From Neobacillus sp. YX16 (lineage in GTDB: Bacteria; Bacillota; Bacilli; Bacillales; Cytobacillaceae), in contig NZ_CP126115.1 of assembly GCF_030123505.1 (NCBI RefSeq), forward strand, positions 2,060,001 through 2,124,000: a DNA stretch of 64,000 bases, given 5' to 3'. Positions 18,251 to 26,681 of this stretch are shown here, piece by piece (positions within the stretch are counted from its first letter, which is position 1; every line of letters begins with the position of its first letter). A program made the translations under genes and the position numbers. The notes below the pieces were generated by a model that did no database searches, was not told the origin of the DNA, and was given only the letters and a program-made list of their open reading frames with translations.

Positions 18251-18276
18251 GGACCGTCGTTCGACGGTCCTTTTTA
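18251..18276 (+). terminator. Terminator of the HNH gene
   Basis: GGACCGTCG and CGACGGTCC form a perfect 9-bp stem, followed by TTTTT. Confidence 0.9.
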
Positions 18277-18320
18277 TAGTTAGTGCCTTTCTTTAATTAT
18301 ATTTCAGTGTCAAAAACTTT

Positions 18321-18470
18321 GCTTTTTAGCTTTAGCATAAATGGTTGACCGAGGAGCGCCGGCATTTTTACCAATATCGTTTACGCTTAGACCGTTAGAT
18401 TCACTGCAGAATAGAGCTTTATAGCCTATTAAACTTCCTTCTTAGCCTTACCGATACGCCCAAAATTATA
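18321..18470 (-). pseudogene. Remnant of a serine recombinase C-terminus
   Basis: On the - strand this stretch aligns base by base with the 3' third of the intact recombinase gene at 22,897-23,460. The shared region covers the segment encoding GRIGKPEKDIRKAMKLY and the terminal helix-turn-helix (NDISKMTGVPRSTIYAK). Identity is about two thirds by eye, with stop codons and small indels. The catalytic domain is absent. It marks the end of the HNH cargo block. Confidence 0.75.
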
Positions 18471-18532
18471 TTTTAGTAATGTCATATATCTGGCTAATAA
18501 TGGTAAGATTGACTTAGGGAGGGACTTGTAAA

Positions 18533-19519
18533 ATGGTATACTATTATCGGAACCGGAGTATAAAAAAGAAAACTACGAACAAAAATATTGAACCAAAAAG
18601 GATTATAAAAATGAATTGTCCATTACATGGGGAATTAGTAGCTGACACTTCGTGGAATAAATTTATCTTATATGAATCTCTCAATAAAGAAACTCAAAGA
18701 ATTGAAACCAAATGTTACAGGTGCTTAGACGAGCGAATTACTAAAAGTAGAAATGAAATTATTAATAAAGAATTACTAGAAAATAAAGGAGTAACTTGTA
18801 CTGATTTATCCAATAAGGCCTATATCTATGATTGGGTAACTGCCATTTTTCTTGTAATTTCAAGCTTCGGTTCATTCCTCATATGGGCATTTCAAAATGG
18901 AATGTTAGCGTTATTGAATGTAGGGATATTTGGAATTATAACCATATTATTAAACTGGAGAAAGAGGTTTTTAGAAAAAAAGTCCATGGAAATGTCGAGG
19001 GCTTCAAAAGTGCATACAATTAGAGACGCTAAATCAATTATTAGGGAAGAAGCTTTTGCTGTAGCTACATGGCGAAAAAAACAGGAAAAAATAAAAAAAG
19101 AAAAAGTAAATTATTCGTTTGCTGAAATTGATAAAATGCCAGGAGTTCAATTTGAAAATTTCATTAAAAACCTTTTAAACAAGAATGGATATGAAAATCC
19201 ACAAATTACGAAAGCTTCAGGTGATGAAGGGGTGGATATAATAGCTTATAAGAACGGTAAAAAAATAGCCATTCAATGTAAAAGATACTCAGGGAAAATT
19301 TCTAACAGTGCTATACAACAAGTATACGCTGGTAAGGCTTTTTATGAGTGTCAAGAAGCATATGTAATAACAAATTCCTACTTTACTGAGAATGCCATTA
19401 CCCTTGCCAAAAAACTTAAAGTTAAATTAATAAACAGAGAAGGTTTATTTGATTTAATGCAAAACATTACCAATAAACAAAATGAAAATATTTCTGAATA
19501 TCAGATTAAATTGTTTTAG
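18533..19519 (+). CDS. Membrane-anchored Mrr-type restriction endonuclease
   Basis: A 328-residue protein. Residues about 29-65 carry CPLHGE and CYRC, a possible zinc site. Two membrane segments follow at about 103-121 and 125-142, then a basic coiled stretch. The C-terminal domain (200-315) is a PD-(D/E)XK nuclease of the Mrr type: GVQFENFIKNLL, then GDEGVDII (Asp), then QCKRYSGK (Gln-x-Lys), and the AYVITNSYFTENA strand. Mrr nucleases cut modified or foreign DNA. Membrane anchoring suggests action on DNA as it enters. GGGAGGGACTTG precedes ATG 18,533. It is followed by another nuclease-like gene, and both may form a defence module. Confidence 0.8.
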   Translation: MVYYYRNRSIKKKTTNKNIEPKRIIKMNCPLHGELVADTSWNKFILYESLNKETQRIETKCYRCLDERITKSRNEIINKELLENKGVTCTDLSNKAYIYDWVTAIFLVISSFGSFLIWAFQNGMLALLNVGIFGIITILLNWRKRFLEKKSMEMSRASKVHTIRDAKSIIREEAFAVATWRKKQEKIKKEKVNYSFAEIDKMPGVQFENFIKNLLNKNGYENPQITKASGDEGVDIIAYKNGKKIAIQCKRYSGKISNSAIQQVYAGKAFYECQEAYVITNSYFTENAITLAKKLKVKLINREGLFDLMQNITNKQNENISEYQIKLF

Positions 19520-19618
19520 ATAAACGGATTGAATGATGAACAAAGAAAGGAAATCATATTGTTTAATCTTTAAAATTAATTTATTTATTAGAAAAACAAA
19601 AAAGACACGGAGTTCGAT

Positions 19619-21352
19619 ATGATCAAAGAATATCAATCATTATTAGTTAAAAATCCAAGACTAGCATTAGAATGGCACCCAAATAAAAATACGCCTATTA
19701 CACCCAATGATGTTTCAGCCGGATCAAATATTTACGTTTGGTGGCTTTGTGAAAACGGACATGAATGGAAAGCTATGATAAATTCAAGAAATGCTGGTAG
19801 GGGTTGCCCGATATGTATAGGAAGGTTTCAAGAACCCTTATCAAAGACACACCCGGAATTAGCTTCAGAATGGCACCCTAAAATGAATAGTGAATTAACT
19901 CCCGGTAGCGTAACAGCTGGGTCTTCAAAAAAGATATATTGGCTTTGTAATAAATGTGATTACACATGGCAATCAACGATAGCTAATAGAAAAAATGGCA
20001 ACGGATGTCCTAAATGTGCTGGGAAGGTAGTTACAGATGAAAACTGTTTAGCTTATGTTAATCCCTCTGTGCTAAGTGAATGGCACCCTTCAAGGAATAA
20101 AGATATAACTCCATATAAAATCCATGCTTACTCGGATAAGAAAGTCTGGTGGTTGTGTAAAGAATGCAGCCGGGAATGGAGAGCAACTCCGAACCATAGA
20201 ACTAGAATGAAAACAGGGTGCCCAAGTTGTAAAGAAAGGCATAATGTTTCTTTTGACGAATTGGCTTTTGTTTACTTTTATAAACAAGTTTTTTTAGATG
20301 TGAAGTTTAACTACGAGGTAGAAGCCGGGGACAAGAGGTATAAGGTGGACTTATTTGTACCTAAGTATAATTTAATATTAGAGTATGATAGTGAATTTTT
20401 CCACAGACATAGGATTCAAAGCGATATTGAAAAAAGTATCCAGCTTTTGAGAAACAACTATCTCCTTATTAGAATGCGTGAGAATGGCTTACCCGAAATA
20501 ATTACGCATGGTATAAACATTGTTCCTTTCCAGAATAAAAATAAAGAACAACTACAATCTGCCATAATCGACTCATTTGGATACATAAAAGATAAGGTTC
20601 AACTTACACAAGATGAGCTGAATAGAATGGAAGAAACGGTACAAACAGTTGATATTGAAAAGCAACGATTCAATATTCTTAAACAAGTCCCTCCAATCGA
20701 ACAAAAAAACAATATTAAAGAATTTAGTGACACATTAGCAGTTCAATTTGATTTAGATAAAAATTTTCCTTTTAGACCGGAACATTTTTCTAACGGGTCT
20801 AAATTTAAAGTATGGTGGATGTGTGAACATGGACATTGCTGGGAAGCTGCACCTTCTACTCGGAAGAAAGGGAATGGATGTCCCTTTTGTGCTGGACAAA
20901 AAGTTACTAGAGAAACTTCATTAGGGTCAGTTAGAGAAGATCTTGCTAAAGAGTGGGATTATGATAAAAATTATGGAATAACACCGTTTGATATTCCACC
21001 TAACTCTAATAAGAAATTTTGGTGGTTATGTTCAAAAGGGCACTCCTATGAATCTTCAACGGATCATAGGAATAATAGAGGGGATGGCTGCCCGTATTGT
21101 GGAGGGAAAAAAGTAAACAATGATAATTGCTTAGCCACAGTAAATCCTTCTCTTGCTTCTCAATGGCACCCAACAAAAAATGAAATTTTAACACCCTATG
21201 ATGTTACTCCCGGTTCACAAAAGAAGGTATGGTGGAAATGTGAAAAGGGGCATGAATGGGAAGCCGTTGTATATAGTAGGAATGGGAGTAAAAGTAACAA
21301 GCCAAAAGGTTGTAAAAAGTGTTACGAGATAGGACGGTCAAAAAAGCTTTAA
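19619..21352 (+). CDS. Six-zinc-ribbon protein with central Vsr-like nuclease domain
   Basis: A 577-residue protein built symmetrically. Three zinc-ribbon repeats (about 10-70, 75-140, 145-205), each with an EWHP-x-KN start, WWLC-x2-C or CENGH, and a GCP-x-C end, precede a central domain. Three more repeats (about 375-435, 440-500, 505-570) follow. The repeats match the probable zinc-ribbon family often labelled DUF4379. The centre (about 208-300) reads as a Vsr-like PD-(D/E)XK domain: SFDELAFVYFYKQVF, KVDLFVPKYNLILEYDSEF, then a helix and LIRMRENGLP. One repeat lacks a Cys (CEHGH). Such proteins occur in mobile elements, but their role is unknown. DNA recognition by the ribbons and cleavage by the centre is inference. 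Confidence 0.75.
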   Translation: MIKEYQSLLVKNPRLALEWHPNKNTPITPNDVSAGSNIYVWWLCENGHEWKAMINSRNAGRGCPICIGRFQEPLSKTHPELASEWHPKMNSELTPGSVTAGSSKKIYWLCNKCDYTWQSTIANRKNGNGCPKCAGKVVTDENCLAYVNPSVLSEWHPSRNKDITPYKIHAYSDKKVWWLCKECSREWRATPNHRTRMKTGCPSCKERHNVSFDELAFVYFYKQVFLDVKFNYEVEAGDKRYKVDLFVPKYNLILEYDSEFFHRHRIQSDIEKSIQLLRNNYLLIRMRENGLPEIITHGINIVPFQNKNKEQLQSAIIDSFGYIKDKVQLTQDELNRMEETVQTVDIEKQRFNILKQVPPIEQKNNIKEFSDTLAVQFDLDKNFPFRPEHFSNGSKFKVWWMCEHGHCWEAAPSTRKKGNGCPFCAGQKVTRETSLGSVREDLAKEWDYDKNYGITPFDIPPNSNKKFWWLCSKGHSYESSTDHRNNRGDGCPYCGGKKVNNDNCLATVNPSLASQWHPTKNEILTPYDVTPGSQKKVWWKCEKGHEWEAVVYSRNGSKSNKPKGCKKCYEIGRSKKL

Positions 21353-21372
21353 AAGTTTCGAGTTACCATTCC

Positions 21373-21590
21373 AAAGTTTGGGCTGCTGCTGAGCTTTCTA
21401 GATGGAAAAACCAGCTGGAGTAATGGAGTTCATGCCATCAGGAGAAAAAATGCGCCTGTATCGGCAGCAGAAAGTTGTTTCAGAAGATGAAAATTTCATC
21501 TATATTGAGCCGATTCATTGCCGGGTTAAGTATAGGAACATAACTAAGGATGGATTTCTAAGGATTCCGTCATTTGTAGACTGGAAATAA
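21373..21590 (+). pseudogene. Second copy of a DNA-ligase 3' end
   Basis: This stretch begins GTTTGGGCTGCTGCTGAGC and continues to a TAA at 21,588-21,590. It matches the last part of the ligase at 16,878-17,089 in both DNA and protein: KPAGVMEF, RLYRQQKVVS and KYRNITKDGFLRIPSFVDWK. Only the C-terminal OB-fold half is present, so it cannot be a ligase. A 62-residue ORF from 21,402 is just its open tail. It is followed by its own terminator, as is the first copy. Confidence 0.85.
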
Positions 21591-21602
21591 AAACAACAAA
21601 AG

Positions 21603-21637
21603 TGGTGAGATCAAAAATGGTCTCATCCTTTTTTATT
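21603..21637 (+). terminator. Terminator after the second ligase fragment
   Basis: GTGAGATC and GGTCTCAT pair around AAAAAT, followed by a T-run. Position and form mirror the terminator after the first ligase copy. Confidence 0.7.
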
Positions 21638-21879
21638 ATTATACTATCTAATATTAATTTCGTTATAAAGTTAAGTCCCTAGGTGCTATGAATGTTAACC
21701 TTACAAAACATAATTTATATGACCGTTTATTTCTCTTTCAGTAAAGATCCCTTTGAACACCCTACACATACGACGAGTGGTTGGTCTTTTTTACATGCTA
21801 CTTGTTCTTTAAACAGTAATCACGCTATAGTCATACCTAACATAATTTAAGAAGGAAGTAATAAGAAAGGAAGAATAAA

Positions 21880-22743
21880 ATGTACTTAAATAATTCATAT
21901 CCTCAGGCTCCATATTACACTAACCCACAAGTGTTTTCTGGAGTTACTTCTGGCCATAGGCTGTATCCATTTGCAACAAATTCTATAGAAAATGGCGTAT
22001 ATGGGGTAATTAACGGTTACACGCTTTATAAGCCGGGATTTGGTCCCTCTTATGGCCCAAATGTTCCTTCTATTCCTAAATATATGATTTCTAAATTTGG
22101 TTGGAAAATAACTGAACATAATGGAATGAAATATTGGGTAGCCATGGATGAAAAGGATTATCGAATTGAAATTGGAAAAATGTTAGGTATGAATCCAGAA
22201 GAGGTAGATTTATCTTTAGTTCAATGTGGTTCTCTAGGGGATACTGGTTGTCATGGGGACTGTCCTGACAATCGATTTTGCATAAAGATTGGGGGAAGTG
22301 AAGGTACCTTCTGTACTTGTTCAGCATATTTGAATAGAGTAGTGAATTTTACTGAAAAAAATGAAACAATACTAAGACCAAGACAATGGTTAACACTTAT
22401 TAATAACACAAATAGACAATTGTATTTAAAGTGGGAAGGTTCCACCCATACTGGGGATCCGACGGAGTCTTATCTAAATCCGGGGGAAAAGGACGCAAAG
22501 AAATCTGAGAGGACTAATGATGCAAATTTTGTGGTGAAAATTAATCGATTAAAAAATGGTGAATGGCTTGAATCCGGTGTATTAACGGAACATGTAAGTG
22601 GTGAAATGGGCAGTGAAGAATATTATAATTTAATAACATATCGATTCCATACTGATCCAGAAGATCTTATTAGATTTGGAAAGACACCAACTAATATGGA
22701 CGCACCGGAAACGATAAGTACATTCAAAATAGACGAATGGTAA
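21880..22743 (+). CDS. Unrecognised 287-residue cargo protein
   Basis: A soluble-looking protein with no signal peptide. The first 60 residues are rich in Tyr, Pro, Asn and Gly (MYLNNSYPQAPYYTNPQVFS), a composition seen in spore-coat or surface proteins. Residues about 113-148 contain six cysteines in a cluster (CGSLGDTGCHGDCPDNRFC and CTC), possibly a metal site or disulfide knot. The remainder is beta-rich. AAAGGAAG precedes ATG 21,880, and the gene is isolated between the second ligase scar and the serine recombinase. I do not recognise the family. Confidence 0.6.
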   Translation: MYLNNSYPQAPYYTNPQVFSGVTSGHRLYPFATNSIENGVYGVINGYTLYKPGFGPSYGPNVPSIPKYMISKFGWKITEHNGMKYWVAMDEKDYRIEIGKMLGMNPEEVDLSLVQCGSLGDTGCHGDCPDNRFCIKIGGSEGTFCTCSAYLNRVVNFTEKNETILRPRQWLTLINNTNRQLYLKWEGSTHTGDPTESYLNPGEKDAKKSERTNDANFVVKINRLKNGEWLESGVLTEHVSGEMGSEEYYNLITYRFHTDPEDLIRFGKTPTNMDAPETISTFKIDEW

Positions 22744-22862
22744 ATGACTAAGAGAAATTCATATACGTTTATCTTTGTATTGCTAATGGACGGAATAGAA
22801 AAACAAAGTCAAGAAATAGGTACTTACGTTGAAAGTATAATTCTTTTACTTTTTTTGTTAAA

Positions 22863-22894
22863 AAGCGACATCCTTCTAGGAGTCGCTTATTTTG
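22863..22894. terminator. Shared bidirectional terminator
   Basis: AAGCGAC and GTCGCTT form a stem around a 12-base loop, with T-rich flanks on both strands. It separates the 287-residue gene from the convergent recombinase. Confidence 0.75.
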
Positions 22895-22896
22895 TT

Positions 22897-23460
22897 TTAT
22901 TCTAGATCCTTTACCTTTGCATATATAGTAGATCGAGGAACGCCTGTCATTTTTGAAATATCATTGACGCTCAATCCATTTGACTCTCTTCCAGTATAAA
23001 GCTTCATAGCCTTCCTAATGTCCTTCTCTGGCTTTCCAATACGCCCCATATGTTTCCCTTGAGCCTTAGCTCTCTCACGCCCTTCTGCCGTTCTATCGGC
23101 TATTAAATCACGCTCAAATTCTGCGATAGCACCAAGCATGGTAAACATGAGCTTTCCAGCTGGGGTCGAAAAATCTATTTGTTCTTTAATGAAAACCAAT
23201 GATATTCCACGGCTTTGCAGATCCTTCGCAATCTTATGTAAATCAAATGTACTCCTCGCCAATCTATCTAGCTTGTAAACAACCAGCTTGTCGCCGTCTC
23301 TTAAATAATCTAGGGCTTTGGCAAGTTCCTCACGGTCGCTCTTAGCACCACTTTTCTTTTCCATAAAAATTCTCTCGCAACCATATTCCTTTAATTTCTC
23401 GACTTGTATTTCTAATTCCTGGTCCCTAGTAGATACCCTTGCATAACCGATAACTGCCAT
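22897..23460 (-). CDS. Serine recombinase (resolvase/invertase type)
   Basis: A 187-residue small serine recombinase. The catalytic domain starts IGYARVSTRDQ, with the nucleophilic Ser at position 10, followed by KLDRLARST (arginines of the active site) and EFERDLIADRT on the long helix. The C-terminus ends in a Hin/resolvase helix-turn-helix (VNDISKMTGVPRSTIYAKVK). It probably acts on sites upstream of its own gene, where a 12-bp inverted repeat is present. A related remnant lies at 18,321-18,470. It may serve resolution or inversion in the island, or may have come with a cargo block. ATG 23,460 has a GAGGAAGAAC-type site upstream. Confidence 0.88.
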   Translation of the reverse strand: MAVIGYARVSTRDQELEIQVEKLKEYGCERIFMEKKSGAKSDREELAKALDYLRDGDKLVVYKLDRLARSTFDLHKIAKDLQSRGISLVFIKEQIDFSTPAGKLMFTMLGAIAEFERDLIADRTAEGRERAKAQGKHMGRIGKPEKDIRKAMKLYTGRESNGLSVNDISKMTGVPRSTIYAKVKDLE

Positions 23461-23480
23461 CGTTGTTCTTCCTCTCGTTG

Positions 23481-23606
23481 TTGTCTAAAAGTCTTATATC
23501 TTTTGTATATTTTATTCTAGACTAACTTTTAGACAATATCAATAGCAATAATAGCAGTGATTTTAGATGTTTTTTTCTTTGTGCAAAACTTATAACTTTT
23601 AGAATA
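23481..23606. promoter_or_regulatory. Probable recombinase-binding (res-like) site
   Basis: TTGTCTAAAAGT (23,481-23,492) and ACTTTTAGACAA (23,525-23,536) are a perfect 12-bp inverted repeat with a 32-base AT-rich spacer. A third, imperfect copy ACTTTTAGAATA lies at 23,595-23,606. The position just upstream of the recombinase is where res sites and autoregulatory sites of such genes lie. Confidence 0.6.
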
Positions 23607-23736
23607 CATGCAAGGTAAAATTTACGGAATTGTTTATACCTAGTTTCATATCTCAACAGCGTAGCCAAAAGTTGCAGCATAAAGACTCTCGTATAGGGCA
23701 ATGGAAATGAAGTCAATCTGGCTCAAGATGAATAAT

Positions 23737-23822
23737 ATCAATATGGGGAGGTATCCAATTACAGGGCTAAGAATAGCTATTTATGCTACCTAGCTGGATA
23801 AATGGAATTATTGCCAATACAT
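23737..23822 (+). pseudogene. Third, decayed DNA-ligase 3' fragment
   Basis: ATTACAGGGCTAAGAATAGC (from about 23,758) and CTAGCTGGATAAATGGAATT (from about 23,790) match ATTACGGGGGTAAGAAAAGG and CCAGCTGGACTAATGGAATT of the ligase at 16,853 and 16,909. About 13 bases between are deleted, and the match ends after TTGCCA. It is too short and broken to code. Confidence 0.65.
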
Positions 23823-23975
23823 ATGATTTAAATGTCTAATGTTCTATTCCAGCAGTTACCCCATAAAATAAATATAATGGATAATTATTCCTCTTGTGGA
23901 AAAAATGATTGTACAGTCAATTACATAAGTATAAAATATACATTAAAAGAAGGTGTTGGAAAGAGGCGCAATGAA

Positions 23976-25256
23976 ATGGCAGAAGTAAATTTATATAGAT
24001 ACGATTTTAGTTTAATAAGAAATTTTGGTGTAGAAAGTTTAAAAAAATATCTAAAGAATGAGATACCGGATTTTACTCGATTATTTAATTTAAAATATTC
24101 CAGCCGATCTCACGAAACAATTTGTAATTTACTGAATGAGCAGATTAACTCTGGCTTTGATGATACCTCAATTGAAGGGACTCTTTTTCAATTATTGGTT
24201 TATGTAATACCGGAGAGAAGTTATTATTTTACATTTTCAACTAATTTAAATATCGATATAGCATTGGAACATTTAAACAGTAAGTTTCCAGACATTGTTA
24301 ATATGAAGATAACAAAGATTAGTAGACAAGTAGAACATTTATTAACAATTAGAAAAGAACAAAGTAAATTGGTTTTCTTATTTAATGAAGGAGTTGCTAG
24401 CTTAGGTAAAACAGAAGAGAAGTGTGGTTTTTATGTAGCCTGTATAATTGATTTTGAAAATAACGGTATTGAAATAAAGCTTAATCAACATTTACGTAGG
24501 AGTACTGGTAAAAAAGTTAAGAATATCATAAGTGAAGTAGAAGAATTTTTAAAAAGAAATTTATCTTTTTCTACTCCAACTGAATCATTCTACTTCCAGC
24601 CAAATAGAAGTAACGAGGCATTCATACATAAGGGATTATATAAACTCTTTGAAGAAGAGTCATCAAGGTCGTTAGATTTAATTAAAAGAAAGATAGCTGA
24701 ATTTGAAGGAGAGGAGGATGTAGAACAAGCTGAAAAGGTATTAAAATTAAATGTTTCTAAATATTTGGAAGAAGAATTACACCTTAGATCTCCGGAACCA
24801 TATGTTAATAAGGTTCTTTCTGCAAAATATCAAGATACGGCACTGATTATGGAAGAAGCTGAATTTATTAATGATGGTGGATATATATTTGGATTCACCT
24901 TCGTTGATAGAAAAATCACTAAGTCCTCCAATAAAAATGAGGAAAACAAACCCGTATATTACTCCAAGATTTTTTGGGACTTAAAGGAGACTGTTAAGGA
25001 CTATGAAGAAATTTGTGAGTTAGGTGTTTATTGGAAATTTAATAAAAATGATTTTTCTAAAGTGGGACTGGATACAAGGGATAAAGACAATCTTTCGTAT
25101 GTAGAGGTAGGTTTTAAAGAAACACAGCATATATTAGAGATTCATTATTATGTTAATAGGGATGATGGCAAAGATTTTATTAATACTTTACATGAAAGGA
25201 GAGTTAGAAGAAAATATGTTATCGGAAAAATTGAAAAATTTATATACGGAAAATAG
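23976..25256 (+). CDS. Unrecognised protein, first gene of a three-gene cargo operon
   Basis: About 426 residues from ATG 23,976, chosen because GAGG lies nine bases upstream; an in-frame ATG at 23,832 adds 48 residues but overlaps the ligase scar region and lacks a site. There are no signal peptide, membrane segments or obvious nucleotide-binding motif. Composition is rich in Asn, Lys, Glu and Phe, with alternating beta and alpha pattern through the whole length. It overlaps the next gene by about 40 bases, indicating translational coupling. I do not recognise any family. The operon context with a zinc-ribbon protein and a membrane protein recalls defence-system layouts, but that is only inference. 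Confidence 0.6.
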   Translation: MAEVNLYRYDFSLIRNFGVESLKKYLKNEIPDFTRLFNLKYSSRSHETICNLLNEQINSGFDDTSIEGTLFQLLVYVIPERSYYFTFSTNLNIDIALEHLNSKFPDIVNMKITKISRQVEHLLTIRKEQSKLVFLFNEGVASLGKTEEKCGFYVACIIDFENNGIEIKLNQHLRRSTGKKVKNIISEVEEFLKRNLSFSTPTESFYFQPNRSNEAFIHKGLYKLFEEESSRSLDLIKRKIAEFEGEEDVEQAEKVLKLNVSKYLEEELHLRSPEPYVNKVLSAKYQDTALIMEEAEFINDGGYIFGFTFVDRKITKSSNKNEENKPVYYSKIFWDLKETVKDYEEICELGVYWKFNKNDFSKVGLDTRDKDNLSYVEVGFKETQHILEIHYYVNRDDGKDFINTLHERRVRRKYVIGKIEKFIYGK

Positions 25257-25803
25257 GACACTTGCCGATGAATTCCCATTTGATGAATACTATCCCTTAT
25301 TAAGGAATTTTCTGGTTCAGGAAATTAATCTAGGTGCTGAATTATTAAGTCCCTACAGATTTGCTGTAACCTACGGCTTATCTCCAAGGAGTTCGGTTAG
25401 ATTTTTTCTTGGGTTAGCAGATGAAGAAGAAATAATCTATCAATATTATAAATATGAATGTGAAGAATGTAATACAACTAATATTATAAAGGACGAAGCA
25501 GAACTTCTCGACTTTAAATGTAAAAATTGTGGTTTTGAAGACTACTTGGTTAAAACAGAGCATTTAAGTGAAGTAAAGCTACTTTTTAAAATCAGTGGAC
25601 CGTTGTTAGAGGAAATTAGAAATAATTTAAAGGAACTTCCCCTCACTGAAGTTAGCAATTTTTCCTCGACTTTAGATGAGGGGACTCTAGTTTCGCTTAG
25701 TACGTTGACAGAGATAGCTAATGATGGAGGAAGACCAATTAGCAAACTATCAGAAAGTCTACAAAATAGAATTGAGGAGTATAGACAAAGGGCATTCTTA
25801 TAA
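25216..25803 (+). CDS. Zinc-ribbon protein, second gene of the three-gene operon
   Basis: About 195 residues if started at ATG 25,216, or 203 from ATG 25,192; AAAGGAGAG lies between the two, so 25,216 is preferred. Residues about 80-115 contain CEEC and CKNC, a four-cysteine zinc ribbon. The segment before it (LLSPYRFAVTYGLSPRSSVRFFLGLADEE) could form a winged-helix or helix-turn-helix. The C-terminal 80 residues are helical. The gene overlaps its upstream neighbour and ends 18 bases before the third gene, so all three are co-expressed. A sensor or adaptor role is possible; the family is not recognised. Confidence 0.6.
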   Translation: MLSEKLKNLYTENRTLADEFPFDEYYPLLRNFLVQEINLGAELLSPYRFAVTYGLSPRSSVRFFLGLADEEEIIYQYYKYECEECNTTNIIKDEAELLDFKCKNCGFEDYLVKTEHLSEVKLLFKISGPLLEEIRNNLKELPLTEVSNFSSTLDEGTLVSLSTLTEIANDGGRPISKLSESLQNRIEEYRQRAFL

Positions 25804-25821
25804 TTAGGTGGTATTAATTAA

Positions 25822-26451
25822 ATGATAAAAGGTGAAAAGAATAAGGTATTTTACATAATCCTGATTGTTATATTCTTAGCTGTTTTTTTTAGTTTTTCGC
25901 TTCTGTTACTACTTCTCAATCAAAGGGTGATAATTGACCAAAAAAGTATAAATTTGTTAGATATGTTTATTAAGTCAAGTTTTACCTTGTTAGGTACTAC
26001 ATTGTCAGGTTTGGTTGCTGTATTTATATTTTCACTACAAGAAGGTAGTAAGAAAAAAGAAAAGCTAGATGTTCAAATAAAACATTATAAGAATATAAGA
26101 CAGGAGTTTGAGAGTAACATTATTGCTCTAGAGAAAATAGAAAGCATGATGGACATAGGGACACTTGAAGAAGTAGCGAAAGATTTAGTAGAACAAAAAG
26201 AAATAAAGGAAATGTTACTGGTTTTGTTTACACAGCTTAACTTCACTTTCTATATTAATCATCTAAGTGAATTAAAGTTAGAGAGATATGAGAATTCAAT
26301 AAAAGTTTTTAAATTAACTTATCAAGTATATAAATACCTAGACATTGTAATAAACAAACTTGATAGCCCTAAAAACGTAAAAGCCCTTTTAGGACAAATG
26401 AAAAGAGATATTATAAAAATTAAAAGCTTACAAAATGTAATGGAACAATAA
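25822..26451 (+). CDS. Two-segment membrane protein, third gene of the operon
   Basis: A 209-residue protein with an N-terminal membrane segment (about 9-33, very hydrophobic) and a second one at about 50-70, followed by a 140-residue charged, helical cytoplasmic tail with leucine-rich periodicity that could form coiled coils. GGTGG lies upstream of ATG 25,822 at suitable distance. Membrane proteins with a helical sensor tail are frequent as effectors of abortive-infection systems, but no specific family was recognised. A terminator follows, closing the operon. Confidence 0.6.
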   Translation: MIKGEKNKVFYIILIVIFLAVFFSFSLLLLLLNQRVIIDQKSINLLDMFIKSSFTLLGTTLSGLVAVFIFSLQEGSKKKEKLDVQIKHYKNIRQEFESNIIALEKIESMMDIGTLEEVAKDLVEQKEIKEMLLVLFTQLNFTFYINHLSELKLERYENSIKVFKLTYQVYKYLDIVINKLDSPKNVKALLGQMKRDIIKIKSLQNVMEQ

Positions 26452-26582
26452 ATTACTTAAAATCTTTTTAAGTTTTAGAGATTCCAATGTGTTGCATAAG
26501 AGATTTTTGGCAGTTAATTATTTAAGAGGTTGATTCCAACTGTTTTTTCTATGTAATAGAGTTTGATAGGGTTATGCTTAAA

Positions 26583-26620
26583 AAAACCTTTCCGAAATTT
26601 GGGAAGGTTTGGTCTTTTTA
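26583..26620 (+). terminator. Terminator of the three-gene operon
   Basis: AACCTTTCC pairs with GGGAAGGTT around GAAATTT, then GG and a T-run. Confidence 0.75.
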
Positions 26621-26681
26621 TATAAAATATTGGTAATTTGAAGAAAGGGATTATAAAAAATTTAATCAGAATATGTTGATT

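Noticed and set aside
18321..18470. Small - strand gene
   Set aside because: Stop codons and indels break the frame; it aligns with the 3' end of the intact recombinase gene, so it is a remnant.
21402..21590. 62-residue gene
   Set aside because: It is the open tail of a truncated ligase copy; homologous only to the ligase C-terminus and lacking a binding site.
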